Notes: generated from the sequence alone by a model not told the origin. Counted from the first letter of the stretch, positions 1-9,903 are shown. The stretch: 64,000 nucleotides of DNA from Legionella nautarum (GCF_001467895.1 NZ_LNYO01000013.1:901134-965133); one strand, 5' to 3'. Numbers and translations: made by a program.

Positions 1-1943
<1,943 letters not shown>

Positions 1944-2010
1944 CTAAAGTATGTTGAGCTCTACCTCATTGCCGTCAGACTATAAGCATTTTATCTGCTC
2001 TGATCAGGCT

Positions 2011-2380
2011 CTGAGGTATCCCCACAAAATGAGTATCTAAGCAATTTGTATTCATTTTATCCCGTTCAACTTCAGGAGCACGCATGGCGTGCGTCCCGAA
2101 GGCTTGTATTTCGATGGAGCCTTTTGCGACACTTCGAGACAGCGCTATGCGCTTCCTCAGTGCGAACGGTACAACAAAAAATAAGTATCTAATGAATTTT
2201 GGATTAATTTTATTCCGTTCAGCCTGAGGAGCACGCATGGCGTGCGTCTCGAAGGCTTGTCTCTCGATGGAGCCTTTTGCGATACTTCGAGACAGCGCTG
2301 CGCGCTTTCTCAGTGCGAACGGGATAAACAAAACGATCAATGAACTAAACAGTCTATTTAATGTCGTGGGAATATCTCAG
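2011..2380 (+). repeat. MITE-like dispersed repeat, copy 1 (duplicated core)
   Basis: The segment begins CTGAGGTATCCCCAC and ends GTGGGAATATCTCAG. These 15-bp ends are inverted repeats with 13 of 15 positions matching. Inside are two consecutive copies of a core that starts CCGTTCA, has the palindrome GCACGCATGGCGTGC, then GCCTTTTGCGA, CTTCGAGACAGCGCT and CAGTGCGAACGG. The right part (AACTAAACAGTCTATTTAATG) also occurs in the copies near 8.4 and 16.6 kb. It contains no transposase gene, so if mobile it would be non-autonomous. Short open frames across it read FALRKRAALSRSVAKG-like peptides in one orientation and are treated as non-coding. Confidence 0.8.
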
Positions 2381-2550
2381 TTCCGGCTGGGTCCTTCGAG
2401 AGCCTCATACACGGAGCCGTTAGGTTGTGTCGAAGCCTTGCTAGTCCTGATGGGAGGCTTCGGAGACGACGCAAGCAGCTCCTCTGCCCGAAGCGATTGT
2501 TGTTAGCCTAAAAGATAGTTTTGAGAATGAGCAACAGAATTCAATTTCAA
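2381..2550. other. Gene-free spacer after repeat copy 1
   Basis: This stretch contains CCTTCGAGAGCCTCATAC and a later inverted-looking GGGAGGCTTCGGAGAC, which resemble short intergenic repeat debris and may be an extension of the adjacent repeat. No convincing gene is seen. Confidence 0.4.
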
Positions 2551-2699
2551 AAAGAAAAAACCTCAAGACAGCTGTTCCTGTCTATAGGTTTCGTTTCTGA
2601 GTATGATGACCAAATGGGCCGCGTCCTTGCGGCGGAGCACATCCTTTGTGCTTGTCCCTTAGTATGACGTCCTGTCAGACAATCCTTGTCATCCTTTAT
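2551..2699 (-). ncRNA. Rsm-type CsrA-sequestering small RNA (RsmY/RsmZ-like)
   Basis: Read on the minus strand, about 150 nt hold seven GGA motifs. Five sit in or at the loops of consecutive hairpins: GACAA-GGA-TTGTC (2690-2678), TGAC-AGGAC-GTCA (2677-2665), AGCACA-AAGGA-TGTGCT (2652-2636), CCGC-AAGGAC-GCGG (2632-2619), and the terminator hairpin, which carries ACAGGAAC. Two more are in single-stranded spacers. This is the architecture of RsmY/RsmZ/CsrB RNAs, which titrate CsrA/RsmA through GGA-bearing loops. A -35/-10 pair and a LetA-like box lie just upstream, and a hairpin with a T-tract lies at the end. In Legionella such RNAs are activated by LetA/LetS and release CsrA-repressed transmission genes. 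Ends are estimated from promoter and terminator positions. Whether it corresponds to RsmY or RsmZ cannot be decided here. Confidence 0.82.
2555..2591 (-). terminator. Rho-independent terminator of the Rsm-type RNA
   Basis: On the minus strand, AAACCT-at-AGACAG pairs with CTGTCT-tg-AGGTTT around a GAACAG loop and is followed by TTTTTTCTTTTT. This is a clear intrinsic terminator for the small RNA. The hairpin itself presents an AGGA at the stem-loop boundary. Confidence 0.85.
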
Positions 2700-2705
2700 G
2701 TTATA

Positions 2706-2733
2706 AGTATATCTGGTTTCTGCTAATTGTCAT
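2706..2733 (-). promoter_or_regulatory. Promoter of the Rsm-type RNA
   Basis: On the minus strand, ATGACA (2733-2728) and TATACT (2711-2706) are separated by 16 bp, close to the sigma-70 consensus. The expected start is about 2699, directly ahead of the first GGA motif. Confidence 0.7.
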
Positions 2734-2756
2734 TGCAGGATCAGATGTGCAATATG

Positions 2757-2770
2757 TAAGAGATTTCTCA
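2757..2770 (-). promoter_or_regulatory. LetA-like upstream box
   Basis: TGAGAAATCTCTTA on the minus strand matches the Legionella LetA element TNAGAAATTTCTNA at every specified base but one. Its centre lies about 65 bp upstream of the predicted start of the Rsm-type RNA, where GacA/LetA boxes normally sit. The consensus is recalled from published work on rsmY/rsmZ in L. pneumophila. Confidence 0.75.
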
Positions 2771-2824
2771 AATAAATAGAGGTATTGTCTCTATATTAGG
2801 CATATTTTGCTTGGCAAGCTTAGC

Positions 2825-3424
2825 TTAGCCTTGGTGAGGCTTGCTGACATAACTTCCATAAAGTTCTTTTGCGCTTTCAACTGGATTATCAAAAAAACGA
2901 CGAATTGAAGATTGATAAGGGGCCGTGGCCGAATTTGGTCTCGGCGCATCATGGGTCTCCTGATGAATTTGATGTGCAGGTATGGGTATATAAGTAATTT
3001 CGCTGTCCGTTCTGTTGTTACTCTCTTCGCCTGCAAAGAAGGAAATCACTTGCTTAGCTCCTACATAAGAGAAAAAACCAGCCAAGAGAACAAATAATAA
3101 TGGGGCAATAACTGCCACAATCAGTCCTACAACAATCAAAGAAAGAGGCAACAAAGGAATGCTGACGAGGGCACAAATTGCAATCCGTTTAATTGCATCT
3201 AGAGTAAAGGCTGTAAATCCTTCAAATTTTAATGAGGGCTTTTGAAACGTCTCTGCAAGTTTGTTGACCGCAAGTGATGCAACATAGAAAGCAAGCCAAA
3301 CAACAAGAATGGGAGAGACTATTGTAAAGGCAGTGAGCAGGAAACCCATAGTGACTGCGCTAGTGATAGTTCCCAAAGGTAAGAATGCAATAGTTAACGC
3401 ACCAGTTACTAATTTTCTAGACAT
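2825..3424 (-). CDS. Hypothetical multi-pass membrane protein
   Basis: About 199 residues with hydrophobic segments at roughly residues 8-60 and 85-125 (LVVWLAFYVASLA, IAICALVSIPLLPLSLIVVG, PLLFVLLAGFFSYVGAK), then a polar tail rich in Ser, Asn and Pro. It is probably an inner-membrane protein with a cytoplasmic or periplasmic tail. I do not recognise the family. ATG at 3424 is preferred over an in-frame TTG at 3433, but no strong ribosome binding site decides it. The gene reads away from hfq, and its 3' end faces the LetA box of the Rsm-type RNA on the same strand. Confidence 0.7.
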   Translation of the reverse strand: MSRKLVTGALTIAFLPLGTITSAVTMGFLLTAFTIVSPILVVWLAFYVASLAVNKLAETFQKPSLKFEGFTAFTLDAIKRIAICALVSIPLLPLSLIVVGLIVAVIAPLLFVLLAGFFSYVGAKQVISFFAGEESNNRTDSEITYIPIPAHQIHQETHDAPRPNSATAPYQSSIRRFFDNPVESAKELYGSYVSKPHQG

Positions 3425-3594
3425 AGTCGACAAAGTTGTTCACAGGGTTTGCGCGACATGGTATCACAATGTTATGCGTTTGTTGATAATTAAAGGAAAG
3501 ATTAAAGATAATTTGCAATCCGTTGATATTTTTGAATTATTAATACACAAATAGACTTTAAAATTAAATTTTTGTTTAAATATTTTATCTAAAG

Positions 3595-3615
3595 TGTAAA
3601 GTTTTTCATTTTACA
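3595..3615. promoter_or_regulatory. Inverted repeat upstream of hfq
   Basis: TGTAAA, nine bases, then TTTACA form a dyad about 55-75 bp upstream of the hfq start. It could be an operator or part of the hfq leader. There is no direct evidence of function. Confidence 0.3.
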
Positions 3616-3670
3616 GACGATTACATTAATGAAGCAGTTGCCTGAATAAAATAATAATAAGGAGTAGGCA

Positions 3671-3916
3671 ATGACTAAAAATCATTTATTGCAAGATCCC
3701 TTTCTGAACGAATTGCGCAAAGAAAAAATTCCCGTCTCAGTGTTTTTGGTTAATGGAATCAAATTACACGGCGTGGTCGATTCTTTCGATCAATACGTAG
3801 TGATGCTAAAAAACTCTGTCACACAAATGGTTTATAAGCATGCTATCTCCACCGTAGTTCCTTCACGCATGGTTAAGTTGCCTACTGGTGAGGAGGAGGG
3901 AAATGTGGCAGACTAG
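3671..3916 (+). CDS. hfq: RNA chaperone Hfq
   Basis: An 81-residue Sm-like protein that forms a hexameric ring, binds sRNAs and A-rich mRNA tails, and promotes their pairing. Sm1 ([20 protein letters not shown] and following [12 protein letters not shown]) and Sm2 ([12 protein letters not shown]) are intact, including the Tyr-Lys-His of the uridine-binding pore. The C-terminal tail is short, unlike the longer E. coli tail. AAGGAG sits correctly ahead of ATG. hflX follows after 29 bp, the usual hfq-hflX pairing. With the Rsm-type RNA and 6S RNA in the same window, post-transcriptional regulators are well represented. Confidence 0.97.
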   Translation: MTKNHLLQDPFLNELRKEKIPVSVFLVNGIKLHGVVDSFDQYVVMLKNSVTQMVYKHAISTVVPSRMVKLPTGEEEGNVAD

Positions 3917-3945
3917 CTACATTTCTGGTTGAGGGAAACGTCGTC

Positions 3946-5211
3946 TTGTTTGAACGTCCACAAAGTGGCGAGCGCGCTATTCTAGTACAATTGGCGCTTC
4001 CGGGTGTCGATGCTGAAAAAGCATTAGCTGAGTTTAAGGAGTTAGCCCTTTCCGCACAAGCAGAAGTTCTTGCTTGTGTAGTGGGTGCTCGTGCCACTCC
4101 AGAGGCGAAATATTATGTGGGTCTAGGCAAAGCCGAAGAAATTCAGCAGCTTGTTGAAGAGCATGATGCGGAACTTGTTTTAGTCAATCACGAGTTATCC
4201 CCTTCCCAAGAACGAAATTTAGAACGGTTACTTCAATGTCGTGTCATCGATCGCAGCGGGCTGATTCTTGATATTTTTGCGCAGAGAGCAAGAACTTTTG
4301 AGGGAAAATTACAAGTTGAATTAGCGCAATTACAACATATATCAACTCGATTAATTCGCGGATGGACCCATTTAGAGCGTCAAAAAGGGGGAATTGGTCT
4401 CAGAGGTCCTGGTGAAACGCAGCTTGAGACCGATCGTCGTTTACTCCGGGAACGCATTAAATCGATTAACAAACGCTTAGAAAAAGTAAGACGAAGCCGT
4501 GATCAAAACCGTCGTGCTAGACAAAAAGCAGCAATGCCTACTGTATCACTGGTGGGGTATACCAACGCAGGCAAATCAACTTTATTTAACGCCTTAACAG
4601 GTGAGCATATTTATGTGGCGGATCAATTATTTGCTACCTTAGACCCGACAATGCGTAAAGTAGAGCTACCCGGTGCCGGTGCCATTATTTTAGCTGATAC
4701 TGTTGGCTTTATTCGCGACTTGCCCCATCAATTAGTCGAGGCATTTCGAGCCACGCTTGAAGAAACGGCAGAAGCTGATTTATTACTGCAGGTTATTGAT
4801 ATTTCTGATCCTAATTGGCGGGAAATGGTTTTTTCGGTGCAACAGGTGTTAGCCGAAATTGGTGTGTCTGAGATTCCTACCATTCAAGTTTTTAACAAGA
4901 TAGATGCGCAGGAAAATTGGCTCCCAAAAATGGATCAACAAGAAGATGGAGCTAAGGTGTGGTTATCAGCTAAAAGCGGTGCTGGCCTTGACTTACTTAG
5001 TGAAGCAATTGCTACTCAATTACATGGAAAAATTAGCGAAGAAACCCTGTCCCTTAAACCGTCGGAAGCTAAATTGCGCGCAAAACTTTATCAATTAGAT
5101 GCCGTCCTTCAAGAAGTGCCCTCCGATGAAGGCGGCTGGCATCTAAAAGTTAAATTGACACAAGCCCAAAAAAAGCGACTATTTCCTTTAGAAAATAAGA
5201 GCGCTGAATAG
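3946..5211 (+). CDS. hflX: GTPase HflX
   Basis: A 421-residue ribosome-associated GTPase of the OBG-HflX branch, thought to split or rescue stalled ribosomes under stress. The N-terminal HflX domain (VVGARATPEAKYYVGLGKAE; GGIGLRGPGETQLETDRR) is followed by a coiled linker and a G domain with G1 VGYTNAGKST near residue 205, G3 ADTVGF and G4 NKID. Length matches E. coli HflX (426). The start is TTG with GAGG 11 bp upstream; the family N-terminus (M-F-x-R) aligns with this codon and no ATG fits. It is probably co-transcribed with hfq. Confidence 0.95.
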   Translation: MFERPQSGERAILVQLALPGVDAEKALAEFKELALSAQAEVLACVVGARATPEAKYYVGLGKAEEIQQLVEEHDAELVLVNHELSPSQERNLERLLQCRVIDRSGLILDIFAQRARTFEGKLQVELAQLQHISTRLIRGWTHLERQKGGIGLRGPGETQLETDRRLLRERIKSINKRLEKVRRSRDQNRRARQKAAMPTVSLVGYTNAGKSTLFNALTGEHIYVADQLFATLDPTMRKVELPGAGAIILADTVGFIRDLPHQLVEAFRATLEETAEADLLLQVIDISDPNWREMVFSVQQVLAEIGVSEIPTIQVFNKIDAQENWLPKMDQQEDGAKVWLSAKSGAGLDLLSEAIATQLHGKISEETLSLKPSEAKLRAKLYQLDAVLQEVPSDEGGWHLKVKLTQAQKKRLFPLENKSAE

Positions 5212-5217
5212 AGACGG

Positions 5218-6132
5218 TTAAAAGAAATAATTCACTGCAAGGGTAGAAGTTACAAATTTAGCAGCATGGGGCCCAGTGACCGAAAACCAAACCCCACCAA
5301 TAATTCCTAAATTGGGGTTAAAGTTAAATTCAAGCGCGGGTGCTAATGAGGCTGAATCAGAACCTGGCCCACCGATACTTAAGATGGCTCCCCCAGGGGT
5401 AAATCCTGGATTCCCTGAAAATGCTGTTCCATCGCTGTGTGCGTATAAAACTTCAAAAACAGGCACCCAATTCTGAGTGAGTTGGTATTCACAGGCTAGG
5501 TCGACTGCATAACTGTTTCCAATATGCACCGATCCTTCTGTTACTTCACTGCCACCAAAGGCATTAACACCATTAACACTGGAGCTTCCTGGAAATGCAC
5601 CAACTACGCTTAAACGTGAGCGCAAATAATGACCATTGTGAAATTGCCACAGCTTTTGGAAATTTAAACTCAATGCAGTGATATAGGCGCCTAATCCTGT
5701 TTGATCGGTTCCTAATTTTCTAGGATCTAAATTTTCAAAGCGTCCTGTAGGAAAAACTTCTTGAACAACTAGGCGTAGATCCGGAAGCCATCCATCCTCT
5801 TTTTGCTTAAGTACTTGGATTCCAACACCTAAACTATAGTCGGCAATATCTGTTGAATGTCGGCTTTGGCTGATCCAGCTGTAATCGTAAGGTAAGGCCA
5901 TTTGCAAGTCTAAAAAATCAGTGATACCTGCGGTTAAGATGGGGGTAATTTCAATATTCTTAAAATTCTGGGGATAAGTCGTATAAAAGGCGTAAGGTTC
6001 AAAATTAAAATGACCAGAGGGAATAGTCTTGCCCGCTGGGGCGAGTAATGGGCCTGTCCACCATGGGCCTGCTATTGCCACCTTAGCAAAGAATAACAAA
6101 AAGAAGACTCGCCAATACATAAATGAAGCCAT
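5218..6132 (-). CDS. Putative outer-membrane beta-barrel protein
   Basis: A 304-residue protein with a cleavable signal peptide (residues 1 to about 21, ending AKVAIA before GPWWTGPLLAP). Alternating polar/hydrophobic strands follow, and the protein ends in LAVNYFF, a terminal aromatic typical of BAM substrates. It is rich in Gly, Asn, Phe and Tyr, like transporter-type barrels of unknown function. No charged soluble domain is seen. It converges on hflX with a 6-bp gap. ATG at 6120 is an alternative start. The exact family is not recognised. Confidence 0.7.
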   Translation of the reverse strand: MASFMYWRVFFLLFFAKVAIAGPWWTGPLLAPAGKTIPSGHFNFEPYAFYTTYPQNFKNIEITPILTAGITDFLDLQMALPYDYSWISQSRHSTDIADYSLGVGIQVLKQKEDGWLPDLRLVVQEVFPTGRFENLDPRKLGTDQTGLGAYITALSLNFQKLWQFHNGHYLRSRLSVVGAFPGSSSVNGVNAFGGSEVTEGSVHIGNSYAVDLACEYQLTQNWVPVFEVLYAHSDGTAFSGNPGFTPGGAILSIGGPGSDSASLAPALEFNFNPNLGIIGGVWFSVTGPHAAKFVTSTLAVNYFF

Positions 6133-6295
6133 TTAAAATTGAAAAATAGCATTTTAAACTTTTTTTATATTTATGGAATCGATTTTGCAGCAATTTGCAT
6201 TAAATTTTTCCCAAGCTAATATTTATTGTTACCGGCTTGATTTTTTGAGGAATATTTTCTATCAACCCGGCCAAAATATTAATTATTTAAGGGTC

Positions 6296-6751
6296 TTAAC
6301 CTGTGGTTGCCTTATTCAAGCTCTTTAGCGTTTGCTCCCCATATAAGGTCCCTTTATATTGGCCATTTGGATTAAAAACAAAGGTTGCAGGTACCCCGCG
6401 GATATCTCCTAATTTTAGGTCGCGGGCAGGACTAGATCGCAGGCTAGGGTAGCTAATATTATGTTTTCTAATAAGGGCGATTTGATGCGCTAGGGGAAGT
6501 GAATCATAGTTCACCGCAAATAAAGCGACCCTATCCTTGTTCTTTTTATAAAAGCGGTTCAATTCCCCAATTTCATCGAGACAAGGTTGGCACCAGCTAG
6601 CCCAATAGTTGATAAGTACCCATTTGCCTTTTAAGCTATCGAAGGGAATACTTTGTCCTCTTATATCTTTTAAAACAGCATTTGCACTATAACCATTCGT
6701 TGTTATTAGTAAGCAAACTAATATAGAAAAAATTAATTTTAAGCGCTGCAT
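6296..6751 (-). CDS. TlpA-like thioredoxin family protein
   Basis: About 151 residues. The N-terminal signal segment (KLIFSILVCLLITTNGYSA) is followed by a thioredoxin fold with the redox motif WASWCQPC and the cis-Pro region GVPATFVFNPNG. It is a periplasmic thiol-disulfide oxidoreductase of the TlpA/ResA type, which reduces disulfides in proteins such as cytochrome c maturation factors; the actual partner is unknown. The start at 6751 is set by AGGAGGT five bases upstream; a longer open frame reaches 6823 but lacks such a site. It is transcribed divergently from the pirin gene. Confidence 0.9.
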   Translation of the reverse strand: MQRLKLIFSILVCLLITTNGYSANAVLKDIRGQSIPFDSLKGKWVLINYWASWCQPCLDEIGELNRFYKKNKDRVALFAVNYDSLPLAHQIALIRKHNISYPSLRSSPARDLKLGDIRGVPATFVFNPNGQYKGTLYGEQTLKSLNKATTG

Positions 6752-6877
6752 AGCACCTCCTGTTGAACAAGTTGCAGGCATTCTAGCATAGTTTTGGTCT
6801 GTCCTTTTAATGTAGTTAGGCAAAATGCCTATTTTAATCTATCCTTGGATTATTCTTTCCTAATAGGTTCATCTCTG

Positions 6878-7711
6878 ATGAAAGAAATTCATGTTGAAAA
6901 ACAAGTCATTGGCACTTTAGTTCGTGAGGGTGCGGGAGTAAGAATTCAACGATACATAGGGGCAGAAAAGAACAATCCCTTTGAGCCCATTTTGTTATTC
7001 GACTTTTTTGATAGTAAAAATGAGCTGGATTATATTGCTGGTTTTCCTAACCATCCTCACCGTGGTTTTGAGACTATCACTTATCTTTTAGCAGGAGAGA
7101 TTGCTCACCAAGATAATCAGGGACATCAAGGGATAATCGGTCCTGGTGATGTACAATGGATGACTGCCGGGCGAGGAATTGTTCATTCAGAAATGCCACA
7201 AAAAAGGGATGAAGGCATAACCGGTCTGCAGTTATGGCTAAATTTGCCTGCAGTCAAGAAGATGACTGCCCCTCATTATCAAGAATATACGGCTAAAGAA
7301 TTACCTATTGAACAGCAAGCTTCTGGGGTGCAGATAAAAGTAATTGCTGGGAAAACGGACAAAGGAACTCAATCGCCTATAACGGGTATAGCAACTAACC
7401 CGCTTTTCTTCGATATCCGCTTGCCCGAGCAGCAAATAATGCAACAGCAGCTTCCTTGCGGTCATCAAGCACTCGTTTTTGTTCTCTCTGGTGAGCTAAA
7501 GATTCAAGAAGAAACTGTTAAACGGCATCATTTAGCTATTTTAAGTTCGGGCGAACTGCTGACTTTGCAAGCGCTCACTGAAAAAACCCATTGCTTATTA
7601 ATTGCTGCCAAGAAACTCAGGGAGCCTATTGCACGTTTAGGGCCTTTTGTGATGAATTCTGAAGAAGAAATAAAACAAGCTTTAGATGATTTTCGTAATA
7701 ATCGTTTTTAA
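6878..7711 (+). CDS. Pirin family protein
   Basis: About 277 residues of the bicupin pirin family (YhhW/Pir type). The first cupin shows the metal-binding signature HPHRGFETITY with a second His and Glu in GIVHSEMPQ; the C-terminal cupin is more degenerate, as usual. Members bind Fe(II); some bacterial ones cleave quercetin and others affect redox metabolism. ATG at 6878 is chosen because the family begins just before the RIQRYIGA region; upstream residues to 6794 look non-coding. wrbA follows 15 bp downstream, a plausible oxidative-stress pair. Confidence 0.92.
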   Translation: MKEIHVEKQVIGTLVREGAGVRIQRYIGAEKNNPFEPILLFDFFDSKNELDYIAGFPNHPHRGFETITYLLAGEIAHQDNQGHQGIIGPGDVQWMTAGRGIVHSEMPQKRDEGITGLQLWLNLPAVKKMTAPHYQEYTAKELPIEQQASGVQIKVIAGKTDKGTQSPITGIATNPLFFDIRLPEQQIMQQQLPCGHQALVFVLSGELKIQEETVKRHHLAILSSGELLTLQALTEKTHCLLIAAKKLREPIARLGPFVMNSEEEIKQALDDFRNNRF

Positions 7712-7726
7712 TTTCAGGAGAACTCG

Positions 7727-8326
7727 ATGATCAAGGTGTTAGTACTGTACTATTCCAGTTATGGGCATGTAGAAATAATGGCGGAAGAAGTTGTTAAAGG
7801 CGCTTCTGAAGTAGAGGGTGTGGCAGTAACCTTAAAACGTGTACCTGAAACGATGCCAGAAGAGATTGCCAAGAAGGCCGGAGTGAAATTAAATCAAAAA
7901 GCAGAAATTGCGACGCCGAAGGAACTTAGCGACTACGATGCCATTATTTTTGGAACACCGACCCGCTTTGGTAATATGGCAGCCCAAATGCGTAATTTCC
8001 TCGACCAAACAGGCGGTATGTGGGTAAATGGCGAGTTAATTGGTAAAGTGGCGAGTGTATTTGTTTCTACAGGGACTGGAGGCGGTAATGAATCCACTAT
8101 TTTATCGTTTTGGAATACGCTGATACACCATGGAATGATTTTGGTTGGCGTGCCTTATTCAGAAAAGGGATTAACCAACCTTACTGAGTTACATGGCGGC
8201 TCCCCTTATGGTGCTGGCACCATTGCTGGTGCAGATGGTAGTCGTATGCCGAGCGCTCTTGAACGTCAAATAGCGCGCTTCCAGGGAAAGCATGTGGCAG
8301 AAATAACAAAACGCTGTTGTAAGTGA
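7727..8326 (+). CDS. wrbA: NAD(P)H:quinone oxidoreductase WrbA
   Basis: A 199-residue flavodoxin-like protein that reduces quinones by two electrons and so avoids semiquinone radicals. The FMN phosphate loop ([15 protein letters not shown]), the [19 protein letters not shown] segment and the [15 protein letters not shown] segment are all typical of WrbA, and the length matches E. coli (198). CAGGAG precedes ATG. It is probably co-transcribed with the pirin gene. Confidence 0.96.
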   Translation: MIKVLVLYYSSYGHVEIMAEEVVKGASEVEGVAVTLKRVPETMPEEIAKKAGVKLNQKAEIATPKELSDYDAIIFGTPTRFGNMAAQMRNFLDQTGGMWVNGELIGKVASVFVSTGTGGGNESTILSFWNTLIHHGMILVGVPYSEKGLTNLTELHGGSPYGAGTIAGADGSRMPSALERQIARFQGKHVAEITKRCCK

Positions 8327-8375
8327 TTTTCGTAAGGTTTTGTAGATGAGCTTTGAAGAGTTTTTAGTTTTTTAA

Positions 8376-8623
8376 CCGTTCGGTTCTGTTTTATCCCCAC
8401 GACATTAAATAGACTGTTTAGTTCATTAATGTTTTTGTTTATACCGTTCGCACTGAGGAAGCGCGCAGCGCTGTCTCGAAGTGTTGCAAAAGGCTCCCCT
8501 CTCAGAGCCTCAGGACAAGCCTTCGAGACGCACGCCATGCGTGCACCTCAGACTGAACGGAATAAAATTAATACAAATTCCTTAGATACGCATTTCATGG
8601 CGATACCTCAAAGCACGAACGGG
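8376..8623 (-). repeat. MITE-like dispersed repeat, copy 2 (single core, full length)
   Basis: Read on the minus strand it starts CCCGTTCGTGCTTTGAGGT and ends GTGGGGATAAAAC...ACGG, with the same order of parts as copy 1 but only one core: CCGTTCAGTCTGAGG, GCACGCATGGCGTGC, CTTCGAGACAGCGCTGCGCG, CAGTGCGAACGG, AAACAGTCTATTTAATG. At about 248 bp it defines the unit length. It sits about 50 bp downstream of wrbA. Peptides read through it are repeat artefacts. Confidence 0.8.
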
Positions 8624-8852
8624 AAATGCGAGTCGATATGACATTTTTTTATCTAAACTCGCGAAATTTCGTCTACGCAGTAACGTCGGATAAATCATAG
8701 GAATTCATCAGTTGTATCAGCGATCATCGTTTTGTGTCAAATTAAAACACACTGTTGTTTGCTGGGCAAAGCAAATGCTGTATAATCGATAAGACCTTTT
8801 TTTACCCTAAGTCAAATGGAATAGATTAGCGTTGGTCTCAAGGATAAAAAAT
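8624..8852 (+). promoter_or_regulatory. Upstream region of the TSUP gene with probable promoter
   Basis: TATAAT at 8781-8786 has TTGCTG 16 bp upstream, a plausible sigma-70 promoter with a start near 8793. That gives a leader of about 115 nt before the transporter gene. The rest of this AT-rich stretch shows no gene. Confidence 0.45.
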
Positions 8853-8882
8853 ATGTTACTCAAGCTACTTCGCAAGGCTTAG
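8853..8882 (+). CDS. Possible 9-residue leader peptide
   Basis: ATG-to-TAG encodes MLLKLLRKA. AAGGA is placed eight bases upstream, a better ribosome binding site than the one for the transporter gene that starts 24 bp later. It could be a translated leader or chance. Only position and site support it. Confidence 0.3.
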   Translation: MLLKLLRKA

Positions 8883-8906
8883 CGGCGCCCACATGATGAG
8901 AATCTA

Positions 8907-9815
8907 ATGACAATTAATTTAATCATTTCTGGAATAGTAATTCTGAGTTTAATTTGTGTTGCTGCTATGGTTTATCGATTGAGGCAACAGCCGTCTGTGC
9001 CCTTATCTCCTTTAGATTATCTAAAACTCGGTGTGAGCGGTATTCTGGCTTTTATTGCTGATACGCTTGGAGTAGGAAGTTTTGCCGTGAATATTGCTTT
9101 GGCAAAGCTGCTTGGCACTTTTCCTGATGATGAACTCCCTGCAGTAAACAATGGCGCACAAGTTATTCCGGGTGTTTTTGAATCCTTTTTTTTCATGCAG
9201 TTAATTGATGTTGACTTAATCACTTTAATTACCTTGGTGGCTGGAACCTGCGTGGGTGGGTTAATGGGTGGCGCTGTAGTCAGCCGCTTAAGTAAACAAG
9301 CCATTCGTTTAGCAATGATCTGCTGTTTTGCGGCAATTATTGTCTTATTAATCTGTCATCAATTGCACGTAGTACCTATTGGTGGCGATCTCGTCGAATT
9401 GCATTCGTGGAAATTAGTTATTGGCTTTTTCGCCATGATAGTTTGTGGTGGCTTAACTTCCGTCGGTATTGGTTTGTTCGTCATGGTGCAGGCCGTATTA
9501 TTTTTAATGAATGTGTCACCCTTGGTGGCTTTTCCTATCATGACCACAGCCGGTGCGATGCAGCAACCGCTGACTACTTTAGTTTTTGTGCAACAAAATA
9601 AAATTCCTCTGAAAAAAACCTTAATTCTAAGTCTCTTCGGCTGTGTCGGTGTTTTTATTACTGTACAATTATTTACACAAATCACGGTAACTTGGTTGCA
9701 TTCTTTATTGCTCCTTATTTTAATCTACAATTTTATCGCGATTAGCCGTGCTTATTTTCGTACGAAAGCCAAGGCCAAGGACTATGCGCTTCCTCCAATA
9801 GCTGCTGTTGATTAA
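8907..9815 (+). CDS. TSUP (TauE/SafE) family membrane transporter
   Basis: A 302-residue protein with about eight hydrophobic segments. It shows the TSUP pattern of Gly-rich repeats (GILAFIADTLGVGSF in the first half; CGGLTSVGIGLFVMVQ in the second). Members export sulfite, sulfonates or other small anions across the inner membrane; the substrate here is unknown. ATG at 8907 follows GATGAGAATCTA, which is a weak site. The gene stands alone, preceded by a promoter and a possible short leader ORF. Confidence 0.85.
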   Translation: MTINLIISGIVILSLICVAAMVYRLRQQPSVPLSPLDYLKLGVSGILAFIADTLGVGSFAVNIALAKLLGTFPDDELPAVNNGAQVIPGVFESFFFMQLIDVDLITLITLVAGTCVGGLMGGAVVSRLSKQAIRLAMICCFAAIIVLLICHQLHVVPIGGDLVELHSWKLVIGFFAMIVCGGLTSVGIGLFVMVQAVLFLMNVSPLVAFPIMTTAGAMQQPLTTLVFVQQNKIPLKKTLILSLFGCVGVFITVQLFTQITVTWLHSLLLLILIYNFIAISRAYFRTKAKAKDYALPPIAAVD

Positions 9816-9903
9816 TATGATCTGGTGAAATGCTAGAATTAAAAGTACTGTGTTTTTTTATGGATTGCGGTTAAGGTAGCAATCTTTTTGAAAGGCTAAT
9901 TCG

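Noticed and set aside
1975-2506. Open frames on both strands with FALRKRAALSRSVAKGS-like peptides; similar ones at 8266-8641, 16475-16790 and 60765-61049
   Set aside because: They are translations of the dispersed repeat and recur wherever it occurs in an open frame. No ribosome sites and no family support.
2619-2690. CRISPR array suggested by successive similar hairpins with TCCTT loops
   Set aside because: Units differ in length and stem sequence; only the loop GGA (minus strand) recurs. This fits an Rsm RNA, not a repeat-spacer array.
9017-9685. Minus-strand frames opposite the TSUP gene
   Set aside because: They are shadows of the membrane protein gene, with no ribosome sites.
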